Shown here in pieces: positions 1 to 9,041 of a stretch of 20,160 nt of DNA (positions are counted from its first letter, which is position 1; every line of letters begins with the position of its first letter). The stretch spans positions 1 through 20,160 of the forward strand of contig JAQGAU010001267.1 of assembly GCA_034698045.1 (NCBI GenBank), given 5' to 3'. The notes beneath the pieces are model-generated. The model was not told the origin of the DNA, did not search any database, and worked only from the letters and a program-made list of their open reading frames with translations. The stretch comes from Paramacrobiotus richtersi (lineage: Eukaryota; Tardigrada; Eutardigrada; Parachela; Macrobiotidae). Made by a program: the position numbers and the translations under genes.

Positions 1-485
1 TCTCCATCCACTGCAACGCCAGAATCCTCTGGTCCATCCCTCCATCCCACCACACCCACCTCCACCCCTCCGTTCCCTCCTCCCCCAATTTCCTATTGGT
101 CAGCTGGACACCGCAACGCCGCGTTCTCGCACACCGTTCGACCGGCCTGTTTATGAGCCATTGCGGTTGGAATAGTACGCTAGAGAGTTTATCGAACGGT
201 GTTCCGTTAATTGGATGGCCACTCTTCTCCGATCAGTATTTGAACGCCCAGTGGATCGAGGATGAAGGGTTGGGGGTGATGGTGAAAGGAACGGGACTGA
301 TGGGATCACGGGTCAGGGTGGTCCCGGAAGACGAGATCGTGGGAATCGTTGACAGGGTGTTTGGTGAGTATGGAACGTTTTTGCAAGCTGCTGATGAATG
401 GAAGATGAGGATTGGTGCGGCTTTTGAGAAACCATCGGGGAATGTACATTCGGAGCTGAAACGTCTGTTGGCGAAAGTGACGTAA
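1..485 (+). CDS. UDP-glycosyltransferase, GT1 family, C-terminal part (5' end outside window)
   Basis: The frame is open from the left edge (first full codon at 3) to TAA at 483-485, about 160 residues. It holds the C-terminal nucleotide-sugar binding half of a GT1 glycosyltransferase, which transfers a sugar from a UDP-sugar to a small lipophilic acceptor. The signature box starts at the Trp codon at 105 (WTPQ), runs through HCGWNS and ends with DQ near 236. It is exactly 44 residues long, the length and closing Asp-Gln pair of the plant secondary product (PSPG) box. There is no C-terminal membrane anchor after it, whereas typical animal UGTs have one; the protein ends in a short helical, charged tail. 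That points to a soluble plant- or fungus-like UGT. No intron is visible in this part. The in-frame sequence before the box ([10 protein letters not shown] and onward) is also UGT-like, so a TTG near 96 is not the start. Specificity cannot be told. Confidence 0.9.
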   Translation, partial: SIHCNARILWSIPPSHHTHLHPSVPSSPNFLLVSWTPQRRVLAHRSTGLFMSHCGWNSTLESLSNGVPLIGWPLFSDQYLNAQWIEDEGLGVMVKGTGLMGSRVRVVPEDEIVGIVDRVFGEYGTFLQAADEWKMRIGAAFEKPSGNVHSELKRLLAKVT

Positions 486-895
486 TCAATACGCTTGGTT
501 TACGTTGTTTCATTGGTTTGATATTCGTTTTTTAATTTTTTAAATATATCCGTCCTTATGTTGATGAATGTACTGATTTTATTGTAACTTGATTCGAGAA
601 AACATTTTTTTTTGTCCTCAGAAGTACATTACACCATAAATTAACCATACATACATTAAAAATCATAAAGTTTACCATAAACCATTGAAATATCCTCCTG
701 ATCGTAAACCCAACTCAAACGTCAAAAATACTCGCGTAACTTGTCATTAATGTAAAAAAAAACAAATTCGGGTGATGCATTACCAAATAATTCGACATAC
801 GGGTGAATCCCTGTATAGAGCAACAAACCAACAAAAAAAGAGGGATATACAACAAATACTATAAAACAACCAGCAGTGCCAACCGCCACGGGCGT
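486..895. other. Convergent 3' spacer between UGT and FLYWCH gene A
   Basis: AT-rich non-coding DNA between two stop codons, where the UGT (+) and gene A (-) end tail to tail. It should hold both 3' untranslated regions. There is a TTTATT at 578-583, which reads AATAAA on the minus strand and could be a distant poly(A) signal for gene A. No canonical AATAAA was seen for the UGT. No credible ORF is present. Confidence 0.5.
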
Positions 896-2034
896 TTAGG
901 TGGCCGATGTCTCGGGATCTTGGCCGGCGATCTCCACATCCAGTTTGGCAATGGTCAATTTGATGGCCTGCATGTAGCGGGTGCGGTGCTCGGCCTTGAC
1001 GGTCTTCAGCATGGCGCCGATATACTGACCTACAAGAAAAACGTTCTCCAATCAAGACCAAATCAAAATGAACAAATCCTGTTACAGATTCAACGGAACG
1101 TCTTTTAAACCCAGGTTAATAATTCCCGTAAATTGGTAAGCAAATCAGCGTGTTTGTCTCATTAAAATGCAAAAAAACCTGAAATTTTCGATGAACGAAA
1201 TAATTTTACGGAAAATCACCCAGTCAAGTAAATTTTTAGTTAAATTTCAAAAAGGGAATAATTGTGGAAAATAAGAATCTTAGATGAATCCACAACAATG
1301 ACAAGTTTTCAACACTGATCAACGCAGAGAGGAACCACAGATATACGATCATAAACGATAAAAATCATAAAATCACCCAGAATTTGCAAGAATTTTGCGT
1401 ACCGAAAAAATCTTCCTCGGAGCGGCTGGACTCCGGAATATGCTGCGACGTGCTGCTAAATGGCAGCATTTCATAGTTAGTCGACGGCGGAACGAAGGAC
1501 GGATACATATCCTGAGGAGTAGCACGTTTTCTTGGAGAATTCCCTGTAAAAAAAGCATAAAAATTAAATAAAAATGATATTTATGTGCGACAACTGACAT
1601 TCAATAACCAAACGGATCTGAAACCAGTCATTCATAAACCAAAATCCCTTACTTAATGGGCTTCTTTCCCGCGTTTCCGACGGCTCTTCATCAGCGGGTT
1701 CCTCGGGCTCTTCATTGGGCTCGTCAGGCCGTGTGACAGATTCCTCGCGTTCGCGTGTATGACGTCGCTTCTTGGAGCGTGACTTTTTCGAGCTGGATGG
1801 CTTCCTCTTGGGTGCTTCAACATCCTCCATTTCTGTGCCATCGAGATTACGCGGACGCATATGGTTGTGGGCCTTGTTAATCGTGACGATATCATCATCA
1901 TACTTGAGCTGTACGGTGCAGCTGTGTTTATTGCGGCAACGCCATCGGTTCTTGGTGTTATACAGGTACTCGTACCCGTCGTACACCAGTAAATCGTTAC
2001 CCGTTCGGGTTTTATCGTACGTCACGCCTGTCAT
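896..2034 (-). CDS. FLYWCH zinc-finger protein, gene A (3 exons, 218 aa)
   Basis: Exons read on the minus strand: 2034-1653, 1543-1403 and 1029-896. All introns are GT-AG and phase 1, and the spliced length of 657 nt ends in TAA. FLYWCH domain at residues 4-60: basic N-terminal strand, G20-Y21, W31, and zinc ligands C33, C39, H56 and H58 (C-x5-C and H-x-H). FLYWCH fingers bind DNA or proteins in metazoan transcription and chromatin factors. A Lys/Arg/Ser-rich stretch after residue 90 (KKSRSKKRR) is a likely nuclear signal, followed by a Glu/Pro-rich acidic segment. Exon 2 is Pro/Ser-rich. Exon 3 encodes the family's helical tail (QYIGAML, RYMQAI, TIAKLD). I chose Met 2034 because it aligns with the MSTV starts of B to D; an upstream in-frame TTG at 2088 is not needed. 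The 'ttgtgcag' just before the ATG could be the acceptor of a 5' UTR intron. This is the most diverged member of the cluster. Confidence 0.8.
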
Positions 2035-2899
2035 TGTGGTCTGCACAAGGGAATCGTCCGAGAATCCAGTAAAACAAAATTTTACCAAATATTGACGAAA
2101 AATTTAGAAACCACATAACTCGAAAAACGTGCTGCGTGCACCACGTGGATTCGAAAAGGTAAGTTCACGTAAGGTGCATCCCAAGGCAGGTAAGCAGGTC
2201 CGCAGAACATTCTATCGTCTAGACCGGAAATGAACTTGAATTAGCCAGAGGGCAGAGAATTTCGGCATTTAACATGTCAAACAAACCGAATCAAACGTTA
2301 TTTGGAAGTTACTTAGGATGCCAGTAAATTTGCGAAAGAATCCACAAAGTTATGAACATATACATTCTCGTAGATACCATTCTGTCAGATGCAGGAGAAT
2401 CTTTAGAACTAGTCTGCAAAAAATGGAGCGTTCTGGAAGCCATTAGTTCCATTTCCCATATGATCATATCCTATTTTGTCAGAAAAAAAGATTATACGTT
2501 CAAGCATTTATACTACAGTTAATTCGTGACGTATCTATTGCCCATCTTATTTCAGCAACTTCCTGTGAAATCCAACTTTAATTCAGAAGAATGATAAACA
2601 ATTCGGTGAAAACGGTGAAATTCTATCGTCCAGAAAATGTACGTAAGTTAAACTCATGTAAATATGTACAGAACAATGTTTGCGCGCTAGACAGAAATTC
2701 TGAACTATACTGCCTCAAATAAAAAATATTCCACAAAATATTGTGCCAAAGTATCAACAAAAAACTTTCCGTTTCCCACAACTCAACAAAAAAGAAATCC
2801 GAAAATCATTTGAGACAAAATGTCCAAAATAATGCGCAAATACTCCAGATCCATCCTAATCAGGGGAAAGCCGTGCCATTTCGTGAATGTTTTTGAAAC
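2035..2899. other. Spacer between FLYWCH genes A and B
   Basis: About 860 bp with no credible coding frame. It should contain the gene A promoter (reading leftwards from about 2100) and the gene B 3' untranslated region (2899 downwards). I see no repeat, RNA gene or mobile element. It is not obviously similar to the spacers upstream of B and C, so it lies outside the recent duplication. Confidence 0.5.
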
Positions 2900-4118
2900 C
2901 TAATACTCCTGTTCCGGAAGTTCAGCGATTTCGAGATCCAGTTTCGCAATGGCACACCTGATGCTCTGCATATAGCGCTTCTTGTACGCTGGCTCCACAC
3001 TGCCCAGCACTCCGCCAACGTAATGCACTATAAAGAAAGTCAAATTCAAGAATAATTCCCAACTTGTTCGGATGAACTATGCGATTAAAACTGAAAACGG
3101 CAACGAAAAATAAATTCAGTAAATTCAATAATCAATTTGCTTCAGTTTAACCGTAAACATCAAAATTAATGCGAAATATCGAACAGCTTTTGTGTGAAAT
3201 GTGGAAAATCAAACAACAAGTAGATCCAGAAAAAATTTCCAAAAAGTACGAAAAATAATAACTGCAAGTTAAATTCGTGAAAGAAAGAAATTTTTCTATA
3301 GTCTACAACATGAACTAGTAGAACATGGATTAATGTTACACTTTTCCCATTTAATTATTTATATTTTTAATAACTTCATTTTTCTCTGCCAAAAAGAAGG
3401 ATCTTACGGAATCGCTCCTCGTCGACGGTTGAAACGGGCACATTTGCGAGATACTGTCGAGATGAACACGGTTCCGGATGCGCTGCTACGGAAGCATTCA
3501 ATGCTGGTGCCATCGAAATGGCTTCCTTTTTCGTACAGGCATAAGCAGATCCAGTGGGCCGAATGCGTTCGCTTGGGTCTACAGCGAAAAAACGTTTTTA
3601 AAATTGGTACTTGCAGCTATAAACATTATCCAATGAATTAACACGTTGATCTATGATAGCCTGAAATACTCACGATGTTCTTCGTATGGCAAGCCGTTCT
3701 CCAAACTTGCCCTGGAACCTTTCACCTGCGCTCTCGAAGCTCTTGGACGGAGGCTAATGGGGACGGGAGTACCCAGGGAACACTCGGTGTGAGCCCGTTT
3801 GCGGCGTACCGGCAGCGTTTTCACGGGAGTGGGTGTTCGTTCCACGATATTTTCTATGCCGATGGGAAAGTCATCCATGTTCGTAGTATCTTCGGGCTCG
3901 GGTTCCGCACTGGGATCCTCTTCAGGGGGGTGACGGTGCCTCAACAGGCCGCAGGGGGTAACTGATCCGTCGACGTTATACCTCACGGAAGCCTGGCAGA
4001 TTTTTTGCTTTCTGCAGCGCCATACGTTCGGCTGGCCATGTTTACGAACATATCCATAGCCCTCGTATGCCAGAGCATCACCTCCTCGTCTTGTTTTCGA
4101 GAATGTCACGGTCGACAT
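2900..4118 (-). CDS. FLYWCH zinc-finger protein, gene B (3 exons, 247 aa)
   Basis: Minus-strand exons 4118-3674, 3578-3408 and 3027-2900; GT-AG, phase 1 and 1, 744 nt, stop TAG. FLYWCH domain at residues 4-65, starting MSTVTFSKTRRGG, with W33, ligands C35 and C41, then H61 and H63. A stop codon lies in frame three codons before the ATG, which fixes the start. Residues 66-148 are acidic then basic, with VRRKRAH as a likely nuclear signal and proline-directed Thr-Pro sites. Exon 2 is a low-complexity Ala/Pro linker that ends EERF. Exon 3 is the helical tail (HYVGGVL, RYMQSIR, AIAKLD) and differs clearly from the tails of C and D. Exons 1-2 are close to those of gene C; B has a six-residue insertion near residue 115. 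Probable nuclear DNA-binding protein; its targets are unknown. Confidence 0.82.
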
Positions 4119-4151
4119 TCTGGTTTACACTTGAAGACTACCATTACCAAA

Positions 4152-4194
4152 TCACTACTCGTCACTTGATTATATGACGCGAATGATTTATGCC
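4152..4194 (-). promoter_or_regulatory. Conserved 5' flank block, gene B core promoter candidate
   Basis: A 43-bp block ending about 35 bp before the B start codon. It differs at three positions or so from 6362-6404 upstream of gene C. On the minus strand it includes ATAATC within a TATA-like run and a short TCACTT/AAGTGA-type half-site pair. Position and conservation suggest core promoter or 5' UTR, but recent duplication alone could explain the similarity. Confidence 0.35.
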
Positions 4195-4251
4195 GAGCAA
4201 ATGAAATGCTGGGCTGGTTCCTGCGCGCTACTCACAAAACTAACAAAAGTC

Positions 4252-4337
4252 TAGAAAATTTTTTTGTAACAAAACTTAAAAAGAGCGAGCACATTAGAAA
4301 ATTTTTTTGTAACAAAACTTAAAAAGAGCGAGCACAT
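4252..4337. repeat. Perfect 43-bp tandem duplication upstream of gene B
   Basis: Two identical head-to-tail 43-bp units (4252-4294 and 4295-4337), each starting 'tagaaaa' and ending 'gagcgagcacat'. Gene C has a single diverged version near 6458-6499 ('gtaacaaaattcaaaaaa' and onward). The doubling therefore happened in the B copy after the larger duplication and must be young, because the units are identical. It lies 134 bp before the B start codon. Confidence 0.9.
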
Positions 4338-4419
4338 CGCAAAAAAGGAACAGAATAAACGTGCCGCGACGAGGGTACAACCAGTAGGCTACGGCGGTGT
4401 GCCTGTGACACTCCATGCA

Positions 4420-4489
4420 CTGTAACCGCCCTGTAACATTGTGCAGTACTCTCTTGCAACCGCCCTGTAGTTTTGTGTGTAGTTCTTTG
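4420..4489. repeat. Diverged 34-bp direct repeat (two units), upstream of gene B
   Basis: Two adjacent units share the core 'aaccgccctgta', spaced about 34 bp. The same pair exists upstream of gene C at 6601-6669 with better unit-to-unit agreement. The pair therefore predates the 2.2-kb duplication. Confidence 0.6.
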
Positions 4490-4987
4490 GTGCTGGACGC
4501 TCAGAACAGTCGGTTATGCTACGCCAATTCACAGCACCTGGATCCTCTTCCGGCCAAGGTGGCCAACAGTCCCAACACGGTTCATAAATTATAAGATAAT
4601 TACTTGAATGGTGTAATTTCTACTTTTTTTATTGGATTTTTACGGGTGTGCATTTGTTACATGACATATTACGTGTTGAATATTTTGTTAAAAGAACTGT
4701 TCTGATCTATCTGATCGAAAATTTCAACACAAGATTTGATTAATTCATCAGTACAACGATACGTCCGCAACATAACAAAACAAAGGAAATCTAATGCCGT
4801 ACAAAAAATTTCGAGTAAAAATCCATGACTGCCATTTTCGTCCACAAAAAGTCGAGTAGAAAGACTTTCTGCATCGCACGACCTTATCACTAAGCGCCAG
4901 CATGAATAGAGATTGCGAAAAAAGTAAACAAATAACTCAAATTTTGGTCATGACGAACTCAGACAGGAATTACGCCTTGCAAGGCTT

Positions 4988-6337
4988 TTACGACAGAAAA
5001 GACTGCAGCTCTGGGTCGGTGTTGGCGATGTCCATGTCCAGTTTCGAGATGGTATACTTAATGGTCTGCATGTAACGCCGCTTATGGGCAGGATCCACCA
5101 TTCCCAGAACAGCGCAGATATACTGCACTATAATGAAAAAAGCAAGACAATCAAAAAGATTTGTCACGAAGTAGAATGACGGAGTGGTAAAAGGCGGAAA
5201 CAACATTTAACCAGATTGACAACACTTAATAGCATGCCGAAAAAAGTAAAAAACAATCACCCATACTCACATTTGTTCGTAAAACTGATAAAAATAATAT
5301 TAAAACCAAGAACGGCCAATGAAGAAAAACTCAATAAAAACGTGAAGCCGAACAACTGAAAAAAACTAGAAAAATCTGAAAAATTCAACGCAGTATCTAA
5401 ATCCAAAACAACAACAAAATAGTCAAGATTACGAATCCACTACCATACGATGTGCAGCTTATGATCACATTAAAATTTTATCGAAATAAAATTCCAAAAA
5501 TGTAACTGCAGATTAGATTCGTTAGAAGGAGCAAGAAATCAAATTACATCTAGTCGACAAATGGAATTAGTAAAAAATGGATTAATGTTCCAATTTTCGC
5601 ACTGAATAACTTCATTTTTCTCAGCCTAAACCAAGGTCCTTACGGAATCGCTCCTCGTCGACGGCTGAAACGGGCACGTTCGCGAGAGACAGCCGAGCTG
5701 AACAGGGTTCCGGGTGCGCTGCCACGGCAGCAATCTGTGCTGGTGCAATCGAAATCGCCTCCTTTTTAGCAGATCCAGTTGGCCGAATGCGATCGTGCGG
5801 GTGAGCTGGGTCTATTCACAGAATTCCTTTGTATTAATTTATAAAACTGGTATATGCTACCAGTCACGTTAAGTTGGTAACGGTTAAGCTGTGAGAATTC
5901 TTACACAGTTCTTCGGTCGGCAAGCCGTTCTCCAAGCTGGCACGGGGATCGTCCACCTGGGTTCCTGAACGACCCGAAGCTCTTTGACGGAAGCTAATGG
6001 GGACGGGAGTGTGAGCCCGTTTTCGGCGTATCGGCAGCGTTTTCGTGGGAGTTGGTGTTCGTTCCACGGCATTTTCTATGCCGACTGGGAAGTCATCCAT
6101 GTCCGTAGTATCTTCGGGCTCGGGTTCCGCACTGGGATCCTCTTCAGGTGGGTGAAGGTGCCTCAACTGGCCACAGGGGATAACTGATCCGTCAATGTAC
6201 CTCACAGAAGCATTGCAGATTGTTTGCATTCTGCAGCGCCAGATGTTCGGTCGGCCATGTTTACGAATATATCCATAGCCTTCGTATGTCAGAGCATCGC
6301 CTCCTCGTCTTGTTTTCGAGAACTTCACGGTCGACAT
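4988..6337 (-). CDS. FLYWCH zinc-finger protein, gene C (3 exons, 246 aa; B/D hybrid)
   Basis: Minus-strand exons 6337-5905, 5811-5644 and 5127-4988; GT-AG, phase 1 and 1, 741 nt, stop TAA at 4990-4988. FLYWCH domain at residues 4-64 with W33, C35, C41, H60 and H62. PIRRKRAH is a likely nuclear signal. Exon 2 is an Ala-rich linker ending VDEERF, nearly the same as in B. Exon 3 encodes the tail (QYICAVL, RYMQTIK, TISKLD) and differs from the gene D tail by one residue (Ala for Val in DPxHK). Intron 2 resembles B intron 2 near exon 2 and D intron 2 near exon 3. C is therefore a chimera made by unequal exchange inside intron 2. The frame is intact and splice sites are good, so the hybrid looks functional. 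Met 6337 was chosen by alignment with B and D. Confidence 0.83.
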
Positions 6338-6361
6338 TCTGATCACATCGAAGATTCCAAG

Positions 6362-6404
6362 TCACTACTTGTCACTTGATTATATGACGCAGATGATTTA
6401 TGCC
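6362..6404 (-). promoter_or_regulatory. Conserved 5' flank block, gene C core promoter candidate
   Basis: Counterpart of 4152-4194, located 25 bp before the gene C ATG and nearly identical to it, including the TATA-like run. Gene D has no clear copy of this block, which fits the idea that B and C share a promoter by descent while D keeps its own. Confidence 0.35.
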
Positions 6405-6600
6405 TAACAAACAAATGCACTGGTATCTGCACGGTACTTACAAAACTGACAAAAGTCTAACAACTGTTTTGTAACAAAATTCAAAAAAACGAACGCATCG
6501 CCGCGGCATCGGAAAACTTTTTCCGAAAAAGAAAACAGAAGAAACGTGCCGTCACGAGGGTAGAACCAGTGGGGTACAGCGGTGAGCATGTGACACACCA

Positions 6601-6669
6601 TTGCAACCGCCCTGTAACTTGATGCGGTACTCTGTTGCAACCGCCCTGTAGTCTTGTGCGGTACTTCTG
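6601..6669. repeat. 34/35-bp tandem repeat, two units, upstream of gene C
   Basis: Units 6601-6634 and 6635-6669 both begin 'ttgcaaccgccctgta' and both contain 'tgcggtac'. They differ by a few substitutions and one indel. Matched by 4420-4489 upstream of gene B. Function unknown; it could be a small minisatellite or a doubled factor-binding site. Confidence 0.75.
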
Positions 6670-7159
6670 TGGTGCTGGATGCACAATGTATGTTACACCA
6701 CTTCGCAGTACCTGGATCCTCTTCCGGCCAACACGGTTCGTAAATTATACGATAAATAAATACTTCAATAATGTAATTTTAAATTGCTACTGGATTTTTA
6801 CGAGTGTGCATTTGTTACATAACATCCTACGTGTTAAAAATTTTATTAAAACAACTGTTCTTTCATAATTTCAACTCGAAAACTCGCCTTCAACAGTAGA
6901 GCGCCATGTCTACAATATAAAAAAAAGATCGCAAAGCTAATTCCTGTCCCAAAAAAACCCCAAAACAAATGTAGAGCAAACCCCCATTACAGATTTGCGA
7001 TGCCATTTCCGTCCAAAAAATGTCCCCCAGAAAGACTTTCTGTGTCGCACGACCTTATCACTAAGCGCCAGCAGGAAAAGAGACTGCGAAAAAAGTAAAC
7101 AAATAACTCGAACTTTGGTCACGAAGAACATCGGAAAGGAGTTACGCCTTGCAAGGCTT

Positions 7160-8433
7160 TTATGACAGAAAAGACTGCAGCTCCGGGTCGGTGTTGGCGA
7201 TGTCCATGTCCAGTTTCGAAATGGTATACTTGATGGTCTGCATGTAACGCCGTTTATGGACCGGATCCACCATTCCCAGGACAGCGCAGATATACTGCAC
7301 TGTAACGAAAAACAATTACCTAACAAGATTTATCACAAAACAGAATAAGGGAATGTTAAACGGCGAAACAACATTTAACCAGAATAACAACACTTAAAAG
7401 TAGCGACAACATTTATGCTGAAAAAAATAAAAAACAATCATCCCCACTGACATCTACTCCTAAAAATGACAAAACAATATTAAAACCAAGAAAGCGGAAA
7501 TGGAGAAAAAAATCTATCAAAAACTTATTTTTTTGTTACGTTTTTTTCTCGAATCGATCATATAAAATATTATAATAATTATAATACTACCTCATGTATA
7601 GATATTTCTGATTTCAAGACAGGACTAGAATAAATTAAATTGTAGTTAATTCAAAAATGCGCATCAAATTCATAAACAGGAAACTGCAGCAACAGCCAGA
7701 CTTTGCATTATCGCTTACCAAAACGCTCCTCTTCGAAGGTGGCAACGCGCACCGATGAAAGAATCTGCTGGGCTGAATTACCATCTTCGGCTGCGTCTTT
7801 CGGAGTGCTTGAGCTGGGTGCGGTCAAATGCGATGCGCGTCCATTTTCACTGCGTCGAGCAGTACGATGATAACGACCACGCTTTGCAGTTGGATATTTC
7901 GGGGTTTCCATAAAATCTATTCAATTAAAATTTAAAACAATTTACTGTAATTTAAACGTGGAATTTCCCAAACGTTTAAAAACTCATTTATACTATGAAA
8001 TTATTGATATACAGAATTAAATGCGTAAAAAAATAAATACAATCATCTGCGCACCTGGGGATTCTGCTTTCGGAAGCGATGCCATCGGAAACTCAGTATC
8101 ACTGTCGTCCACCTCGCAAACAGGTAACAGAGGTTCTTGGACCGAAAAAGCCCTTCGTCGCTTCTTCGGAGTGGGTTCTCCAGCTACCGTTCCATCCAGT
8201 TCTTCCTGCACAATCTCAGTTTCGATTGGCTCATTCGGCGCATGTGTATGACCACGGGCGCTGTTTTGTTTGACCACCCCGTCGATGTAAGTCACAGTGG
8301 TTTGGCATGTGGGACGCTTCCTGCAGCGCCACAAACACTTGTTGGCTGTTTTACTTTTGCGCAGATAATCGTAACCCTCGAACGTTAATATAGCGCCGCC
8401 ACGGGATGTTTTCGTAAAAGTCACGGTGGACAT
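7160..8433 (-). CDS. FLYWCH zinc-finger protein, gene D (3 exons, 238 aa)
   Basis: Minus-strand exons 8433-8055, 7916-7719 and 7299-7160; phase 1 and 1, 717 nt, stop TAA at 7162-7160. FLYWCH domain at residues 4-66 (MSTVTFTKTSRGG) with W35, C37, C43, H62 and H64. PKKRRR around residue 90 is a strong basic nuclear signal. The exon 1 donor is GTGCGC, weaker than the others, but it keeps the family's phase. Exon 2 is its own (Arg/Thr/Ser-rich, ending FEEERF) and not related by eye to the B/C linker. Exon 3 matches the C tail almost residue for residue. D probably represents the older gene that gave its last exon to C. It lies head to head with the PRDM-type gene E. Confidence 0.82.
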
Positions 8434-9041
8434 TTTCCGTGCGTATTATTATCTTGATTTCTGCAGGTATTAGGTACTCAAAAGTCAAAAGATTTCTTGA
8501 AAATAATAACTGAAAAGACGAAAAACATTAAATTGCCGTCACGTAGTGAACGACAAAATTACCCAAAGCTCGGCACGCCTGCACAACCCACTCAACGTTC
8601 AGCGCGCCGCGCTCGTGGTTTTCTTTTTGTTTGGCAAGCTAACACCCACCGTCCAAGGGGGCTGCCATAGGTCTTCAGATATGATCACGTTACCGTCTGC
8701 TGCTGCATGCTGACCGCACTGAAATTCTGTCTCCATGTCAACCACCCAAAAAGTACTCGGGGCAACGAATGCGATTCAGATCGACTTAATGATTTTCCTT
8801 TTACATGTATGATGTTTTATGACTTTTATCGTCTCTTATAATCTTATTGCACATTTTTAATGTTTTGTTATTTTTGTGGCTTGGGATCCTCCTTCAGGAG
8901 GTCTGATGCAGTTGTTACTGAACTGTAGTTTCACGACGCATAGCCTTACTGAGAAAGTCGTGAAAACGGCGCAGAAGCTGACGTATCTTGAGTCTGCTCG
9001 CGGAATCCTTTCGCGTGTTTTTCGTGAACTGAACATCTATA
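8434..9041. promoter_or_regulatory. Divergent spacer between FLYWCH gene D and PRDM-type gene E
   Basis: 608 bp between two start codons pointing away from each other, so it should contain both promoters. A GC-rich patch near 8600-8620 ('gcgcgccgcgctc') and the near-palindrome TCACGTAGTGA near 8540-8552 are the only visible candidate sites. A short hairpin (CCTCC-ttca-GGAGG) lies near 8889-8902. No coding frame is credible: the 67-codon frame at 8876-9079 overlaps the E start in another frame. Confidence 0.5.

Larger units (their letters stand above)
4119..4987. other. Spacer between FLYWCH genes B and C
   Basis: Non-coding DNA of about 870 bp holding the B promoter (right of 4118) and the C 3' flank (left of 4988). 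Almost all of it is matched in order by 6338-7159 upstream of gene C, so it was carried along in the tandem duplication. It contains the 43-bp tandem repeat and the 34-bp repeat listed separately. A 73-codon minus-strand frame at 4669-4890 is not conserved as protein in the other copy, so I do not call it. Confidence 0.6.
3235..5341. repeat. Segmental duplication, copy 1 (B exons 2-1, spacer, C exon 3)
   Basis: This block is collinear with 5490-7526. It spans part of gene B intron 2, B exons 2 and 1, the spacer upstream of B, exon 3 of gene C and the adjacent part of C intron 2. Similarity is obvious by eye in both coding and non-coding DNA: the end of intron 2, the promoter block at 4152-4194, the two-unit 'ccgccctgta' repeat, and the run around the C and D stop codons. 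The offset is about 2.2 kb. Edges are approximate. Confidence 0.8.
6338..7159. other. Spacer between FLYWCH genes C and D
   Basis: Non-coding, collinear with the B-C spacer (4119-4987). It holds the gene C promoter and the gene D 3' flank. Several long frames cross it (for example a 129-codon minus-strand frame at 6937-7326), but they use a frame that disagrees with the spliced gene D tail and are not preserved in the other copy. Confidence 0.6.
5490..7526. repeat. Segmental duplication, copy 2 (C exons 2-1, spacer, D exon 3)
   Basis: Partner of 3235-5341. It starts in gene C intron 2 (the run 'atggattaatgtt' and the following 'ataacttcatttttctc' are shared with B intron 2) and ends in gene D intron 2 ('aatattaaaaccaag' shared with C intron 2). 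The fusion point of the tandem event lies in the unmatched part of C intron 2, about 5342-5489. Confidence 0.8.

Noticed and set aside
803-1108. 101-codon plus-strand frame opposite gene A exon 3
   Set aside because: Antisense shadow of the conserved tail exon; no recognisable protein features.
2922-3128. 68-codon minus-strand frame over the gene B tail
   Set aside because: Wrong frame; the +1 frame gives the conserved RYMQ tail after a proper AG acceptor with the correct phase.
3675-3965. 96-codon plus-strand frame across gene B exon 1
   Set aside because: It is the antisense of the FLYWCH exon. The same antisense frame recurs over gene C simply because the exons are duplicated; the minus-strand reading has family, splice sites and phase.
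4252-4489. Repeats considered as a CRISPR array
   Set aside because: Only two directly abutting units without spacers, in an intron-bearing eukaryotic locus.
6937-7326. 129-codon minus-strand frame over the gene D tail
   Set aside because: It uses a different frame from the tail shared by B, C and D and runs through the acceptor site. It is not preserved at the homologous place in the C copy.
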